Shown here: in pieces, positions 38,096 to 45,938 of the stretch
How the letters are laid out: the number at the start of each line of letters is the position of its first letter
How positions within the stretch are numbered: the stretch's first letter is position 1
Assembly (NCBI GenBank): GCA_019232985.1
Contig: JAFAMW010000028.1
Span: 1-64,000 of the forward strand
Length of the DNA stretch: 64,000 nt
Direction: 5' to 3'
Source of the DNA: Roseateles sp.
GTDB taxonomy: Bacteria; Pseudomonadota; Gammaproteobacteria; Burkholderiales; Burkholderiaceae
Translations under genes and position numbers: made by a program
Notes under the pieces: model-generated
Database searches by the model: none
What the model saw: only the letters and a program-made list of their open reading frames with translations
What the model was told of the DNA's origin: nothing

Positions 38096-38163
38096 CGTCT
38101 TGTCTCCTGATGTTTTATGGGTCGCGGCCGCATTCGGGCGACCGCGCCTGCGCGCGAGGCGCT

Positions 38164-38796
38164 TCAGCCCGCGCGCCACGCGGCGACGAAGTCGCGCGCC
38201 CGCGCCGCGACCTCGGCCGCGTCCATGCCCGGCGCGTACAGCGCCGAACCGAGGCCGAAGCCGGCGGCGCCGGCCGCGCGGTACGCGGCCATGCCGACCG
38301 GCGTGATGCCGCCGACCGGCAGCAGCGCGAGCCCGCGCGGCAGCACGGCGCGCATCGCGCGCAGCACGCTCGGCGTGACGAGCTCGGCCGGGAACAGCTT
38401 CAAGGCGTCGGCGCCGGCCGCGACGGCCGCGAAGGCCTCGGTCGGCGTCGCGGCGCCCGGCACGCAGACGAGGCCCGCGGCCTTGGCCGCGGCGATCACG
38501 GCGGTATCCGCATGCGGCATCACGATCAGCTGGCCGCCGGCCGCGGCGACGGCGTGGACGGTCGCGACGTCGAGCACCGTGCCCGCGCCGAGCAGCGCGT
38601 CGGCCGGCAGGGCCTTGGCGAGCCGCGCGATCGACGCGAGCGCGTCGGGCGAGTTCATCGGCACCTCGATCAGGCGGAAGCCCGCGGCGTAAAGCCCGAG
38701 CGCGATCGGCTCGACCTCGGCCGGCGTGACGCCGCGCAGGATCGCGACGAGCGGGAGCGCGGCGAAGGCGGCGGTGAATCGGGGGTCAGGAGTCAT
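38164..38796 (-). CDS. dgoA: 2-dehydro-3-deoxy-6-phosphogalactonate aldolase
   Basis: 210 residues of the KDPG/KDPGal aldolase family, cytoplasmic. It splits 2-keto-3-deoxy-6-phosphogalactonate into pyruvate and glyceraldehyde-3-phosphate. The family motifs are LVAILRGVTPAEVEP, LLGAGTVLDVATV and the Schiff-base lysine in GADALKLFPAE. Assignment to galactonate rather than gluconate rests on the adjacent dgoK and dgoD. A hairpin repeat lies between it and dgoK. Confidence 0.93.
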   Translation of the reverse strand: MTPDPRFTAAFAALPLVAILRGVTPAEVEPIALGLYAAGFRLIEVPMNSPDALASIARLAKALPADALLGAGTVLDVATVHAVAAAGGQLIVMPHADTAVIAAAKAAGLVCVPGAATPTEAFAAVAAGADALKLFPAELVTPSVLRAMRAVLPRGLALLPVGGITPVGMAAYRAAGAAGFGLGSALYAPGMDAAEVAARARDFVAAWRAG

Positions 38797-38846
38797 GTCA
38801 GTGGCGCCCGGCCGCCCGAAGCCACTGACCGCCCCCTCGGGGGGCA
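38797..38846. repeat. hairpin repeat between dgoK and dgoA
   Basis: Perfect 9-bp arms GTCAGTGGC (38797-38805) and GCCACTGAC (38821-38829) enclose 15 bases, and a C-run/G-run hairpin (38831-38846) follows directly. The second part resembles the units at 4214 and 58333. It may be a dispersed REP-like element and could act on mRNA stability between the two genes. Confidence 0.6.
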
Positions 38847-38883
38847 GAGAGGTCGAGCGCCAGCGAGGGCGAACGTGGGGGTT

Positions 38884-39918
38884 TCATGTGAGGAGTTCCA
38901 GCGAACGGGCGAGGCGGACGAGGCCCTCGGGCGCCGTGTTGGCGAGCAGCAGCGGGTTCGTCACGCCGAAGCGCGCGAGCGCTCGCGCGTAGCGTGCGCC
39001 GAGCGCGGGCTCGGCGACCACGACGAGCCGGCCGGCCGCGCGCCGCTCGAGGCCCGCGCGCAGCTCGTGGCCGATCAGCAGGCCGCTCAGGTAATCGGGC
39101 AGCTCGGCGGCGTCGCGCCGGCCGCTCAGGCCCAGCGTGCGCACGGCGAAGAGCTGGTGGGCAAGGCCCGCCGCGCCCGCGTCGCGCGCGGCGTCGACGC
39201 CGGCCTCGAACGCACCGGGGCCCGACGCCGCGGCGATCGGCCCCGCGACCGCGGGCGCCGCGGCGCTCGTGCCGGCCGTGGGAGCTGCAGCGATTGCGCC
39301 GACTGCGGTCGCCGCGCCTCCCGCGCCGGCGACGCCGCCCGCGTCATCGGCGGGCATCAGCCGCGCGAGCACCGACCGGTGGCGCAAGAGCGCGTAGAGT
39401 TCGCCCGTCATGTGCGTGGCGAAGCTGGTCACGCGGCCGCACTCGACGCCGGCCCATTTCGAATGCGTGCCGGGCAGGATCAGGCAGGCCGCGTCGGCGA
39501 GCTCGGGGTGGCGCTGCAGCGCGCCGAGGATCTGCGTCTCCTCGCCGCGCATCACGTCGGGCACGCCCGCACGGTCCTCGCATTGCAGGCCCGGCACGAT
39601 GCGCGGGCCACCGGGCACTTGCACCGTGCGCGCGGCGAGCTCGGCCGCGCCGGCCGGGCAGTCGGCGTAGGGCGCCTCGCGCCAGCCGTGGCGTGCGCCG
39701 ACCATGCCGCAGGCGAGCACCGGCAGCGCCGCGTCCCAGGGGCCGCGCACCTGCGCGAGCGCCGCGACGAAGGCCGCCTCGCCCGCGAGCGTCGACGCGC
39801 CGAGCCCCGCCGCGCTGCGCTCGCCGTGCAGCGCACCGTCGGCGCCGATCAGGTAGGCGCGCAGGCCCGTACTGCCCCAGTCGAGGCCGATCAGGCGCGG
39901 CGTCGTCGAGCCCGTCAT
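38884..39918 (-). CDS. dgoK: 2-dehydro-3-deoxygalactonokinase
   Basis: 344 residues; E. coli DgoK has 292. It phosphorylates 2-keto-3-deoxygalactonate with ATP. Family motifs are IGLDWGSTGLRAYLIG at the start, ACGMVGARHGW, CEDRAGVPDVMRGEETQ and LPGTHSKWAGVE. The extra length is mostly an Ala/Gly low-complexity insert of about 45 residues (from nt about 39215 to 39355), which looks like a loop expansion. The ATG overlaps the dgoD stop (TGATG). Confidence 0.93.
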   Translation of the reverse strand: MTGSTTPRLIGLDWGSTGLRAYLIGADGALHGERSAAGLGASTLAGEAAFVAALAQVRGPWDAALPVLACGMVGARHGWREAPYADCPAGAAELAARTVQVPGGPRIVPGLQCEDRAGVPDVMRGEETQILGALQRHPELADAACLILPGTHSKWAGVECGRVTSFATHMTGELYALLRHRSVLARLMPADDAGGVAGAGGAATAVGAIAAAPTAGTSAAAPAVAGPIAAASGPGAFEAGVDAARDAGAAGLAHQLFAVRTLGLSGRRDAAELPDYLSGLLIGHELRAGLERRAAGRLVVVAEPALGARYARALARFGVTNPLLLANTAPEGLVRLARSLELLT

Positions 39919-41066
39919 CACCATTCGGCGATGCTGCCGTCGGCGTGGCGCCAGACCGGGTTGCGCCAGTCGGGCGCATTGGCGCTCGCGGCGACCACGC
40001 GCGCTTCGTCGATCTCGACGCCGAGGCCCGGCTTGGGCAGCGGCCTGATATAGCCGGCGTCGAGGCGGAAGTCCTCGCGGTTCACGACGTAGTCGAGCAG
40101 CTCGGCGCCCTGGTTGTAGTGGATTCCCATGCTCTGCTCCTGCAGCACGGCGTTGTGGGCGACGAAGTCGACCTGCAGGCAGGCCGCGAGTGCGACCGGG
40201 CCGAGCGGGCAATGCGGCGCGAGCGCGACGTCGTAGGCCTCGGCCATCGCGGCGATCTTCACGCATTCGGTGATGCCGCCCGCGTGCGAGAGGTCGGGCT
40301 GGAGGATGCTGATGCCGCCGCGCTCGAACACCGGCTTGAAGTCGAAGCGCGAGTACATGCGCTCGCCGGCCGCGAGCGGGATGCTCGTCGCCGCGGCGAG
40401 GCGCGGGTAGGCTTCAGCCTGCTCGGCGAGCACGGGCTCCTCGACGAACAGCGGCCGGTAGGGCTCGAGCTCGCGCAAGAGCACGCCGGCCATCGGCGCG
40501 GCGACGCGGCCGTGGAAGTCGATGCCGAACTCGATCTCGTTGCCGAAGGCCTCGCGGATCTCGGCGATGCGCGCGACCGCCGCGTCGACGGCCTTTGCGC
40601 TGTCGACGAGGCCGAGCTCCTCGGTGCCGTTCATCTTGAAGGTGTCGAAGCCGGCCTCGCGCAGGCGCCGGATGTCGCGGATCACGTCGGCCGGGCGGTC
40701 GCCGCCGACCCAGGAGTAGGTCTTCATGCGGTCGCGCACGAGGCCGCCGAGCAGCTCGTAGACCGGCTGGCCGAGCGCCTTGCCCTTGATGTCCCACAGC
40801 GCCTGGTCGATGCCCGCGATCGCGCTCATCAGGATCGGGCCGCCGCGGTAAAAGCCCGCGCGGTACATCATCTGCCAGAGGTCGTTGATGCGGCGCGGGT
40901 CCTGGCCGATCAGGTAGTCGCCGAGCTCGTGGACGGCGGCCTCGACGGTGCGCGCGCGGCCTTCGACGACCGGCTCGCCCCAGCCGACGATGCCCGCGTC
41001 GGTCTCGATCTTGAGGAACATCCAGCGGGGCGGCACACGGTAGGTCTGCAGCTTGGTGATTCGCAT
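39918..41066 (-). CDS. dgoD: D-galactonate dehydratase
   Basis: 382 residues, the same length as E. coli DgoD. An enolase-superfamily enzyme of the mandelate racemase group, it converts galactonate to 2-keto-3-deoxygalactonate. The sequence starts [19 protein letters not shown] and has the metal ligands in [16 protein letters not shown] and LAAGERMY, and the catalytic His in [14 protein letters not shown]. It is the first gene of the minus-strand galactan run and is divergent from yicI across 202 bases. Confidence 0.96.
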   Translation of the reverse strand: MRITKLQTYRVPPRWMFLKIETDAGIVGWGEPVVEGRARTVEAAVHELGDYLIGQDPRRINDLWQMMYRAGFYRGGPILMSAIAGIDQALWDIKGKALGQPVYELLGGLVRDRMKTYSWVGGDRPADVIRDIRRLREAGFDTFKMNGTEELGLVDSAKAVDAAVARIAEIREAFGNEIEFGIDFHGRVAAPMAGVLLRELEPYRPLFVEEPVLAEQAEAYPRLAAATSIPLAAGERMYSRFDFKPVFERGGISILQPDLSHAGGITECVKIAAMAEAYDVALAPHCPLGPVALAACLQVDFVAHNAVLQEQSMGIHYNQGAELLDYVVNREDFRLDAGYIRPLPKPGLGVEIDEARVVAASANAPDWRNPVWRHADGSIAEW

Positions 41067-41078
41067 GTCGGGCAGCAA

Positions 41079-41268
41079 CGGGTCAACTTGATGCGGTCAA
41101 TGTACGGTTGGGGCCCTTCGGGGAGCTATGAATTCGCGCGGCCGACGTATACGACTATCCGATAGCAGCGCGCTCAAGCCCTGCCGTTTCCCTGGTTTGC
41201 AGGGCTAGTCCTCAATCGATTTAACGGTAAATATGTGAGAATACCCCGAGACCCCTGCAAGGACCCCG
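41079..41268. promoter_or_regulatory. divergent control region dgoD/yicI
   Basis: About 190 bases without a gene. It holds a repeated GGTCAA (around 41085 and 41095), the palindrome CGTATACG (41146-41153) with CTATC-C-GATAG (41155-41165) right beside it, an 8-bp-arm inverted repeat (41177-41184 and 41199-41206), and AATCGATT (41214-41221), which fits the LacI-type core. These are candidate sites for the GbpR-like LysR and LacI regulators encoded elsewhere in the window. Confidence 0.5.
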
Positions 41269-43578
41269 ATGAAATTCACTGACGGCCAATGGATGCTGCA
41301 GCCCGGCGTGACCGCGCATTACGCGGCCGAGGCCTACGCCGTGGAGGCGCATGGCGACCGGCTCGTGATCCTCGCGACAACGCGCCCGATCAAGCACCGC
41401 GGCGACACGCTGCAGGGCCCGACGCTGACGGTCACGCTGAGCTCGCCGCTGCCCGGCGCGATCCGCGTGAGCGTCGAGCACCATAGCGAGGCCGGCCCCG
41501 CGCGCCTGCACGTGCCGCAGCCCGGCGCCGTGGCCGCCCCGGTCGAGATCGAGGACACCGCCACCCACGCGACGCTGCGCTCGGGCGCGCTCAGCGTCGA
41601 GGTGCGCAAGGGCGAGGGCTGGTCGCTGGTGTTCCGCGAGGGCCACGGCGCCGACGCGCGCGAGCTCACGCGCAGCGACTGGCGCGCCCTCGGCTACCTG
41701 CAGGCCGCGGGCCGCGGCGCCTATGTGCACGAGCAGCTGAACCTCGGCGTCGGCGAGTACGTGTACGGCCTCGGCGAGCGCTTCACGCCCTGGATCAAGA
41801 ACGGCCAGGTCGTCGAGAACAGCAACCGCGACGGCGGCACCGCCTGCGAGCAGGCCTACAAGAGCGTGCCCTTCTACCTGACGAGTCGCGGCTACGGCGT
41901 GCTCGTCGACGAGGCGGGCCCGGTCTCGTTCGAGGTCGCATCGGAGAAGACCGCGCGCGTGCAGTTCAGCCGCGCGGGCGAGAGCCTCGCCTACCTCGTG
42001 ATCGCGGGCCCGCGCCCCAAGGACGTGCTGCAGCGCCTGACCGCGCTGACCGGCCGCGCGCCGCTGCCGCCGGCCTGGAGCTTCGGCCTGTGGATGACGA
42101 CCTCGTTCACGACCCAGTACGACGAGGCCACGGCCACGCATTTCATCGACGAGATGAAGCGTCGCGAGCTGCCGCTCGCGGTCTTCCATTTCGACTGCTT
42201 CTGGATGCGCGAGTTCCACTGGTGCGACTTCGAGTGGGACCGCCGCGGCTTCCCCGAGCCCGAGGCCATGCTCGCGCGGCTCAAGGCGCGCGGCCTGCGC
42301 GTGAGCCTCTGGATCAACCCCTATGTCGCGCAGCGCTCGGCGCTGTTCGCCGAGGGCGCGGCCCAGGGTTTCTTCATCAAGCGCGCGAGCACGGGCAAGA
42401 CCTGGCAGACCGACCAGTGGCAGCCCGGCATGGCGATCGTCGACTTCACCAACCCCGCGGCCGCGCGCTGGTACCAGGGCCACCTGCGCCGCCTGCTCGC
42501 GATGGGCGTCGACTGCTTCAAGACCGACTTCGGCGAGCGCATCCCCGACCAGGATGTAAGTTACTTCGACGGCAGCGACCCGGTCGAGATGCACAACCTG
42601 TACGCGCTCAAGTACAACGAATGCGTGTTCGAGCTGCTGCGCGAGGCGCGCGGCGCGGCCGAGGCCATGGTGTTCGCGCGCTCGACCTACGCGTCGGGCC
42701 AGCGCTTCCCGGTGCACTGGGGCGGCGACTGCTGGTCGACCTTCGAGTCCATGGCCGAGAGCCTGCGCGGCGGCCTGTCGCTCACGAGCTGCGGCTTCGC
42801 GTTCTGGAGTCACGACATCGGCGGCTTCGAGGGCAACCCGCCGCCGGCCGTCTACAAGCGCTGGATCCAGTTCGGCCTGCTGTCCTCGCACAGCCGCCTG
42901 CACGGCAGCAGCAGCTACCGCGTGCCATGGCTCGTCGACGAGGAGAGCTGCGCGGTGCTGCAGGCGTTCACGCGCCTCAAGCACCGCCTGATGCCCTACC
43001 TGTACGCGAAGGCCGTCGAGGCGACCGAGACCGGCGTGCCGCTGATGCGCGCGATGGTCGTCGAGCATCCCGACGACCCGGCCTGCGCGACGCTGGACCG
43101 CGAGTACCAGCTCGGCGAGGCGCTGCTCGTCGCGCCGGTGTTCAGCGAATCGGGCGAGGTCGACGTGTACCTGCCGCCGGGCCATGGCGACGGGCGCTGG
43201 ACCCATCTGCTCAGCGGCGCACAGGCCGCCGGCGGCCGCTGGCACCGCGAGGTGCACGACTTCATGAGCCTGCCGCTCTACGTCGCGCCGCACACGGTGC
43301 TGCCCTGGGGCGCCGACGGCGAGACGCCCGGGTACGACTACGCGCGCGGCCTCACGCTGCGCGTGTTCGAACTCGCCGAGGGGCAGCCGGCGGCGTTCAC
43401 CGTGGTCGGTGTCGACGGCCAGGTCGCGGCGCGCGGCCACGTCACGCGCGAGGGCCGGCGCTTCACGGCCAAGGTCGCGAGCGGTGCGCTCCACGACTGG
43501 AGCGTCGAGCATCGCGGCCGCCGCAGCGCGGTGCAGGCCGAAGGGGCGACGCTGGTCTGGGATGATCCGGGGGTCTGA
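41269..43578 (+). CDS. yicI: GH31 alpha-xylosidase, cytoplasmic YicI type
   Basis: 769 residues, nearly the length of E. coli YicI, with close agreement along the whole chain: PPAWSFGLWMTTSFTTQYDE, FHFDCFWMREFHWCDFEWD, the nucleophile Asp420 in CFKTDFGERIP and the acid/base Asp487 in HWGGDCWSTFESMAESLRGG. It removes alpha-1,6 xylose from the ends of xyloglucan oligosaccharides (isoprimeverose). No signal peptide is present, so it acts on imported oligosaccharides. It fits with the GH74, GH95 and GPH symporter genes 8-20 kb away although it lies next to the galactan run. Confidence 0.95.
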   Translation: MKFTDGQWMLQPGVTAHYAAEAYAVEAHGDRLVILATTRPIKHRGDTLQGPTLTVTLSSPLPGAIRVSVEHHSEAGPARLHVPQPGAVAAPVEIEDTATHATLRSGALSVEVRKGEGWSLVFREGHGADARELTRSDWRALGYLQAAGRGAYVHEQLNLGVGEYVYGLGERFTPWIKNGQVVENSNRDGGTACEQAYKSVPFYLTSRGYGVLVDEAGPVSFEVASEKTARVQFSRAGESLAYLVIAGPRPKDVLQRLTALTGRAPLPPAWSFGLWMTTSFTTQYDEATATHFIDEMKRRELPLAVFHFDCFWMREFHWCDFEWDRRGFPEPEAMLARLKARGLRVSLWINPYVAQRSALFAEGAAQGFFIKRASTGKTWQTDQWQPGMAIVDFTNPAAARWYQGHLRRLLAMGVDCFKTDFGERIPDQDVSYFDGSDPVEMHNLYALKYNECVFELLREARGAAEAMVFARSTYASGQRFPVHWGGDCWSTFESMAESLRGGLSLTSCGFAFWSHDIGGFEGNPPPAVYKRWIQFGLLSSHSRLHGSSSYRVPWLVDEESCAVLQAFTRLKHRLMPYLYAKAVEATETGVPLMRAMVVEHPDDPACATLDREYQLGEALLVAPVFSESGEVDVYLPPGHGDGRWTHLLSGAQAAGGRWHREVHDFMSLPLYVAPHTVLPWGADGETPGYDYARGLTLRVFELAEGQPAAFTVVGVDGQVAARGHVTREGRRFTAKVASGALHDWSVEHRGRRSAVQAEGATLVWDDPGV

Positions 43579-43613
43579 TAGCGCAACCAATCCAAAACCC
43601 GGAGACCGCCGCC

Positions 43614-44399
43614 ATGCCCCTGCCCCGCCCTGCCCGCCTGAGTCCGATCGACACGCGCACCGGCGCCATCGGCGTCGCGGCCGCCGCCTTGCTGAGCCTT
43701 GCCGCGACCGTGGCGTCGGCCGCGCCCGCCTGCGGCCCCGACGCGCTCGGCACCGCGCGCGTGATCACGCTGCCGCGCGAGGCCGCGGCCTGGGGCGCAC
43801 CGCAGCACCAGGCGCTGCCGATGCTGAGTCCCAAGGAGGTCGTCGTGACCTTCGACGACGGCCCGCATCCGGGCTCGACGCCGAGCATCCTCGCGACGCT
43901 GGCCTCGCAATGCGTGAAAGCGACCTTCTTCGAGGTCGGTGCCGAGGTCGAGGCGCACCCCGAGATCGCGCGCGCCGTGCGCGATGCGGGTTACGCGATC
44001 GGCGGCCACGGCTACCACCACGAGCATTTCCCGCAGCTCTCGCCCGAGGCCCAGCTCGCCGACCTCGGCAAGCTCAAGGCCGCGCTCAAGACAGAGCTCG
44101 GCATCGAGCTCGTCGCCTACCGCTTCCCTTTCCTCGAAGAGACCCAGACGCTGAAGGACGCGCTCGCGGCGCAGAGGACGACCATCATGTCGATCGACGT
44201 CGCGATCGACGACTGGCTGCCCGACCAGACCGCCGAGATGCTCGCCGCGCGCCTGCTCGAGCGCCTGAAGGCCAGCCCCGGCCACGGCCATATCCTGCTG
44301 TTCCACGACGCGTTCGACGGCACGGCCAAGGCGCTGCCGCTGCTGCTCGAGACGCTCAGGAAGGGCGGGTATTCGGTGGTGCAGCTGCGATGGGAGTGA
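43614..44399 (+). CDS. secreted polysaccharide deacetylase (CE4)
   Basis: 261 residues. A signal or anchor (GAIGVAAAALLSLAATVASA) is followed by a NodB homology domain: VVVTFDDGPHPGSTPSIL (motif 1), the metal-binding GHGYHHEHF (motif 2, His-x3-His), YRFPFLEE (motif 3) and ILLFHDAF (motif 5). Enzymes of this family remove N- or O-acetyl groups from chitin, peptidoglycan or xylan. The target here is not certain. GGAG lies 9 bases before the ATG. It follows yicI by 35 bases and may be cotranscribed. Confidence 0.88.
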   Translation: MPLPRPARLSPIDTRTGAIGVAAAALLSLAATVASAAPACGPDALGTARVITLPREAAAWGAPQHQALPMLSPKEVVVTFDDGPHPGSTPSILATLASQCVKATFFEVGAEVEAHPEIARAVRDAGYAIGGHGYHHEHFPQLSPEAQLADLGKLKAALKTELGIELVAYRFPFLEETQTLKDALAAQRTTIMSIDVAIDDWLPDQTAEMLAARLLERLKASPGHGHILLFHDAFDGTAKALPLLLETLRKGGYSVVQLRWE

Positions 44400-44675
44400 G
44401 GGGCGAGACGACCCAGGCGCTGCAACCGGGCCTTGTCCGGATCGGCGGAGAAGTCCTGCGCCACAGGGCGTCGGTGATCTCGACGGGCCGTGTGCGCTCG
44501 CCCTCGATCTTGTTGGAGTAATAGGAGTTCATCGCCCGCAACAGGCTCACGAGCTCGTCTTTGGCCGATCCTTGGCACTGACCGGCGAGCCGCTCCGCGG
44601 TTCGGATCAGGTCGTAGGCCTTCTCGAGCAGAGGCTCGGCTTGAGCTTCTCGAGGCAGCAGGGGCTCGAGCGGCC
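44400..44675 (-). pseudogene. decayed fragment of a Fic-family protein
   Basis: On the minus strand LEPLLPREAQAEPLLEKAY and LLRAMNSYYSNKIEGERTRP match the N-terminal part of Fic (AMPylator) proteins. The expected continuation (AQDFSADPDKARLQRL) is present but in another frame, so a frameshift lies near 44465. The catalytic HPFxxGNG region is missing because the sequence ends against the deacetylase gene. Its product would be non-functional. Confidence 0.55.
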
Positions 44676-44689
44676 TCGTGCTCGTATCG

Positions 44690-44938
44690 ACGCCGGGCCG
44701 CCCGATGGGCGAGCTCTTGCGCGCGGAGTTGACGGCCAATCCGGCCAACGCCCCGATCCTGCCGAGCGCGCGGGCCGCGATCGACGAGTTCTCCTACGAT
44801 CCGCGCCGCCTCGTGGCGGGCGTGAAGAAGCCGGTGCTCGTTGTTCAGGGGCTGCGCGACCTGCAGGTGAGCAAGCAGGATGCCCGGCTCATCCACGACG
44901 CCGACCCGGGGTCCGGGCTGGTGCTGCTGCCGGCCTTA
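44690..44938 (+). pseudogene. fragment of an alpha/beta hydrolase
   Basis: The plus strand reads GRPMGELLRAELTANPANAP, a stretch typical of the lid of alpha/beta hydrolases, then jumps to VKKPVLVVQGLRDLQVSKQD and IHDADPGSGLVLLP, which belong about 50-60 residues further on in such proteins. Both ends and the middle are missing, including the catalytic Ser and His. It abuts the Fic fragment and the methyltransferase gene. Confidence 0.5.
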
Positions 44939-45712
44939 TTGAGCCGGCTTCCTGAACCGGAACACGAAGCGGTCCGTCTTGCCGCGAATCGCCGGGTCGA
45001 ACACCTTCAGGCTGTGATCGTCGGCCGGGTTGGCCAGCACCTTGATCTCGCCGTCGAAGACGAAGCCGGCCTTCTCGACCTCGGCCTTCACGGCTTCAGG
45101 GTCGATGCGGTGCAGGTCTTCGGTGTTCTTCAGCCCCGAGCCGGCCGCGGCGGCGTGGTCGCCGATCACGTAGTAGCCGCCGGGCTTCAACATCCTGAAG
45201 ACCGCCTGGTTGAACGCGCCCACGTCGGCGCCCTTCATGAAGCTATCGTGGAGGTCGTGATAGTTCTCGAAGGTCCAGACGACGTCGACGCTGTTGTCGG
45301 TCGACGCGGGCCGCGGCTGCGCCAGCGGCAGCGAGACCTCTTCGACATTGCCATGGCCCGCTTCCGACGCGATGGCCTTGGCCAGGGCGATCGGGTCGGA
45401 CTTCAATCCGGCCAGCTCGGCCGGCACGTACGCGTAGACCTTGCCCTGCGGCCCCACGATCGTGGAGAAGATCCGCGTCCAGTAGCCGCGCCCCGGCACG
45501 GCGTCGACGACGGCGTCGCCGGCCTTCACCTTCGAGAAGGCGAGCAGCTCGGCAGGGTGGCGCAACGCGTCCTGCTGGGTATCCGTTTCGGGGCGCGTCG
45601 GGTCGCCGATCGCGGCGGTGATCGTGGCCGGCTGCGCCTGTGCCAGCATCGGCGCGGACAGCAGGGCGCCAAGGGCGGCCATGGCGGCGACGGCGAGAGT
45701 GCGATGTTTCAT
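44936..45712 (-). CDS. secreted class-I SAM methyltransferase-like protein
   Basis: 258 residues. A clear signal peptide (VAAMAALGALLSAPMLAQA) precedes a methyltransferase fold of the COG4798 kind: GDAVVDAVPGRGYWTRIFST in place of the glycine-rich SAM loop, VDVVWTFENYHDL and AVFRMLKPGGYYVIGDHAA. A SAM enzyme in the periplasm is unexpected because SAM is cytoplasmic, so the fold may serve another role. It stands alone, and 226 bases separate it from the divergent oxidoreductase gene. Confidence 0.85.
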   Translation of the reverse strand: MKHRTLAVAAMAALGALLSAPMLAQAQPATITAAIGDPTRPETDTQQDALRHPAELLAFSKVKAGDAVVDAVPGRGYWTRIFSTIVGPQGKVYAYVPAELAGLKSDPIALAKAIASEAGHGNVEEVSLPLAQPRPASTDNSVDVVWTFENYHDLHDSFMKGADVGAFNQAVFRMLKPGGYYVIGDHAAAAGSGLKNTEDLHRIDPEAVKAEVEKAGFVFDGEIKVLANPADDHSLKVFDPAIRGKTDRFVFRFRKPAQ

Positions 45713-45938
45713 GGACCAGATCCTTGCTCGAGTGATGCGGTACCGGGCCTGCGCCCCCTGCGGGACTATCGCCGAATGCGTGGCCGGTATCTAAAGTCAT
45801 CCCTCTTCGCGGAGGACGCGCCGCGGCGGCCTCGGGCTCAGTCCATCGCGCGCATGAACTCCTGCACCACCTGCAGTCGGCGCGGTGACCGGGCGGCGGG
45901 CAGAATCGCCGCTCCGACATCACTGCAACGGACTCCCC

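Noticed and set aside
45713..45938. A gene or riboswitch in the gap between the methyltransferase and oxidoreductase genes
   Set aside because: A short minus-strand phrase resembling a protein tail (RRLQVVQEFMRAMD) was seen, but it is too short to support any family, and no structured leader was found.
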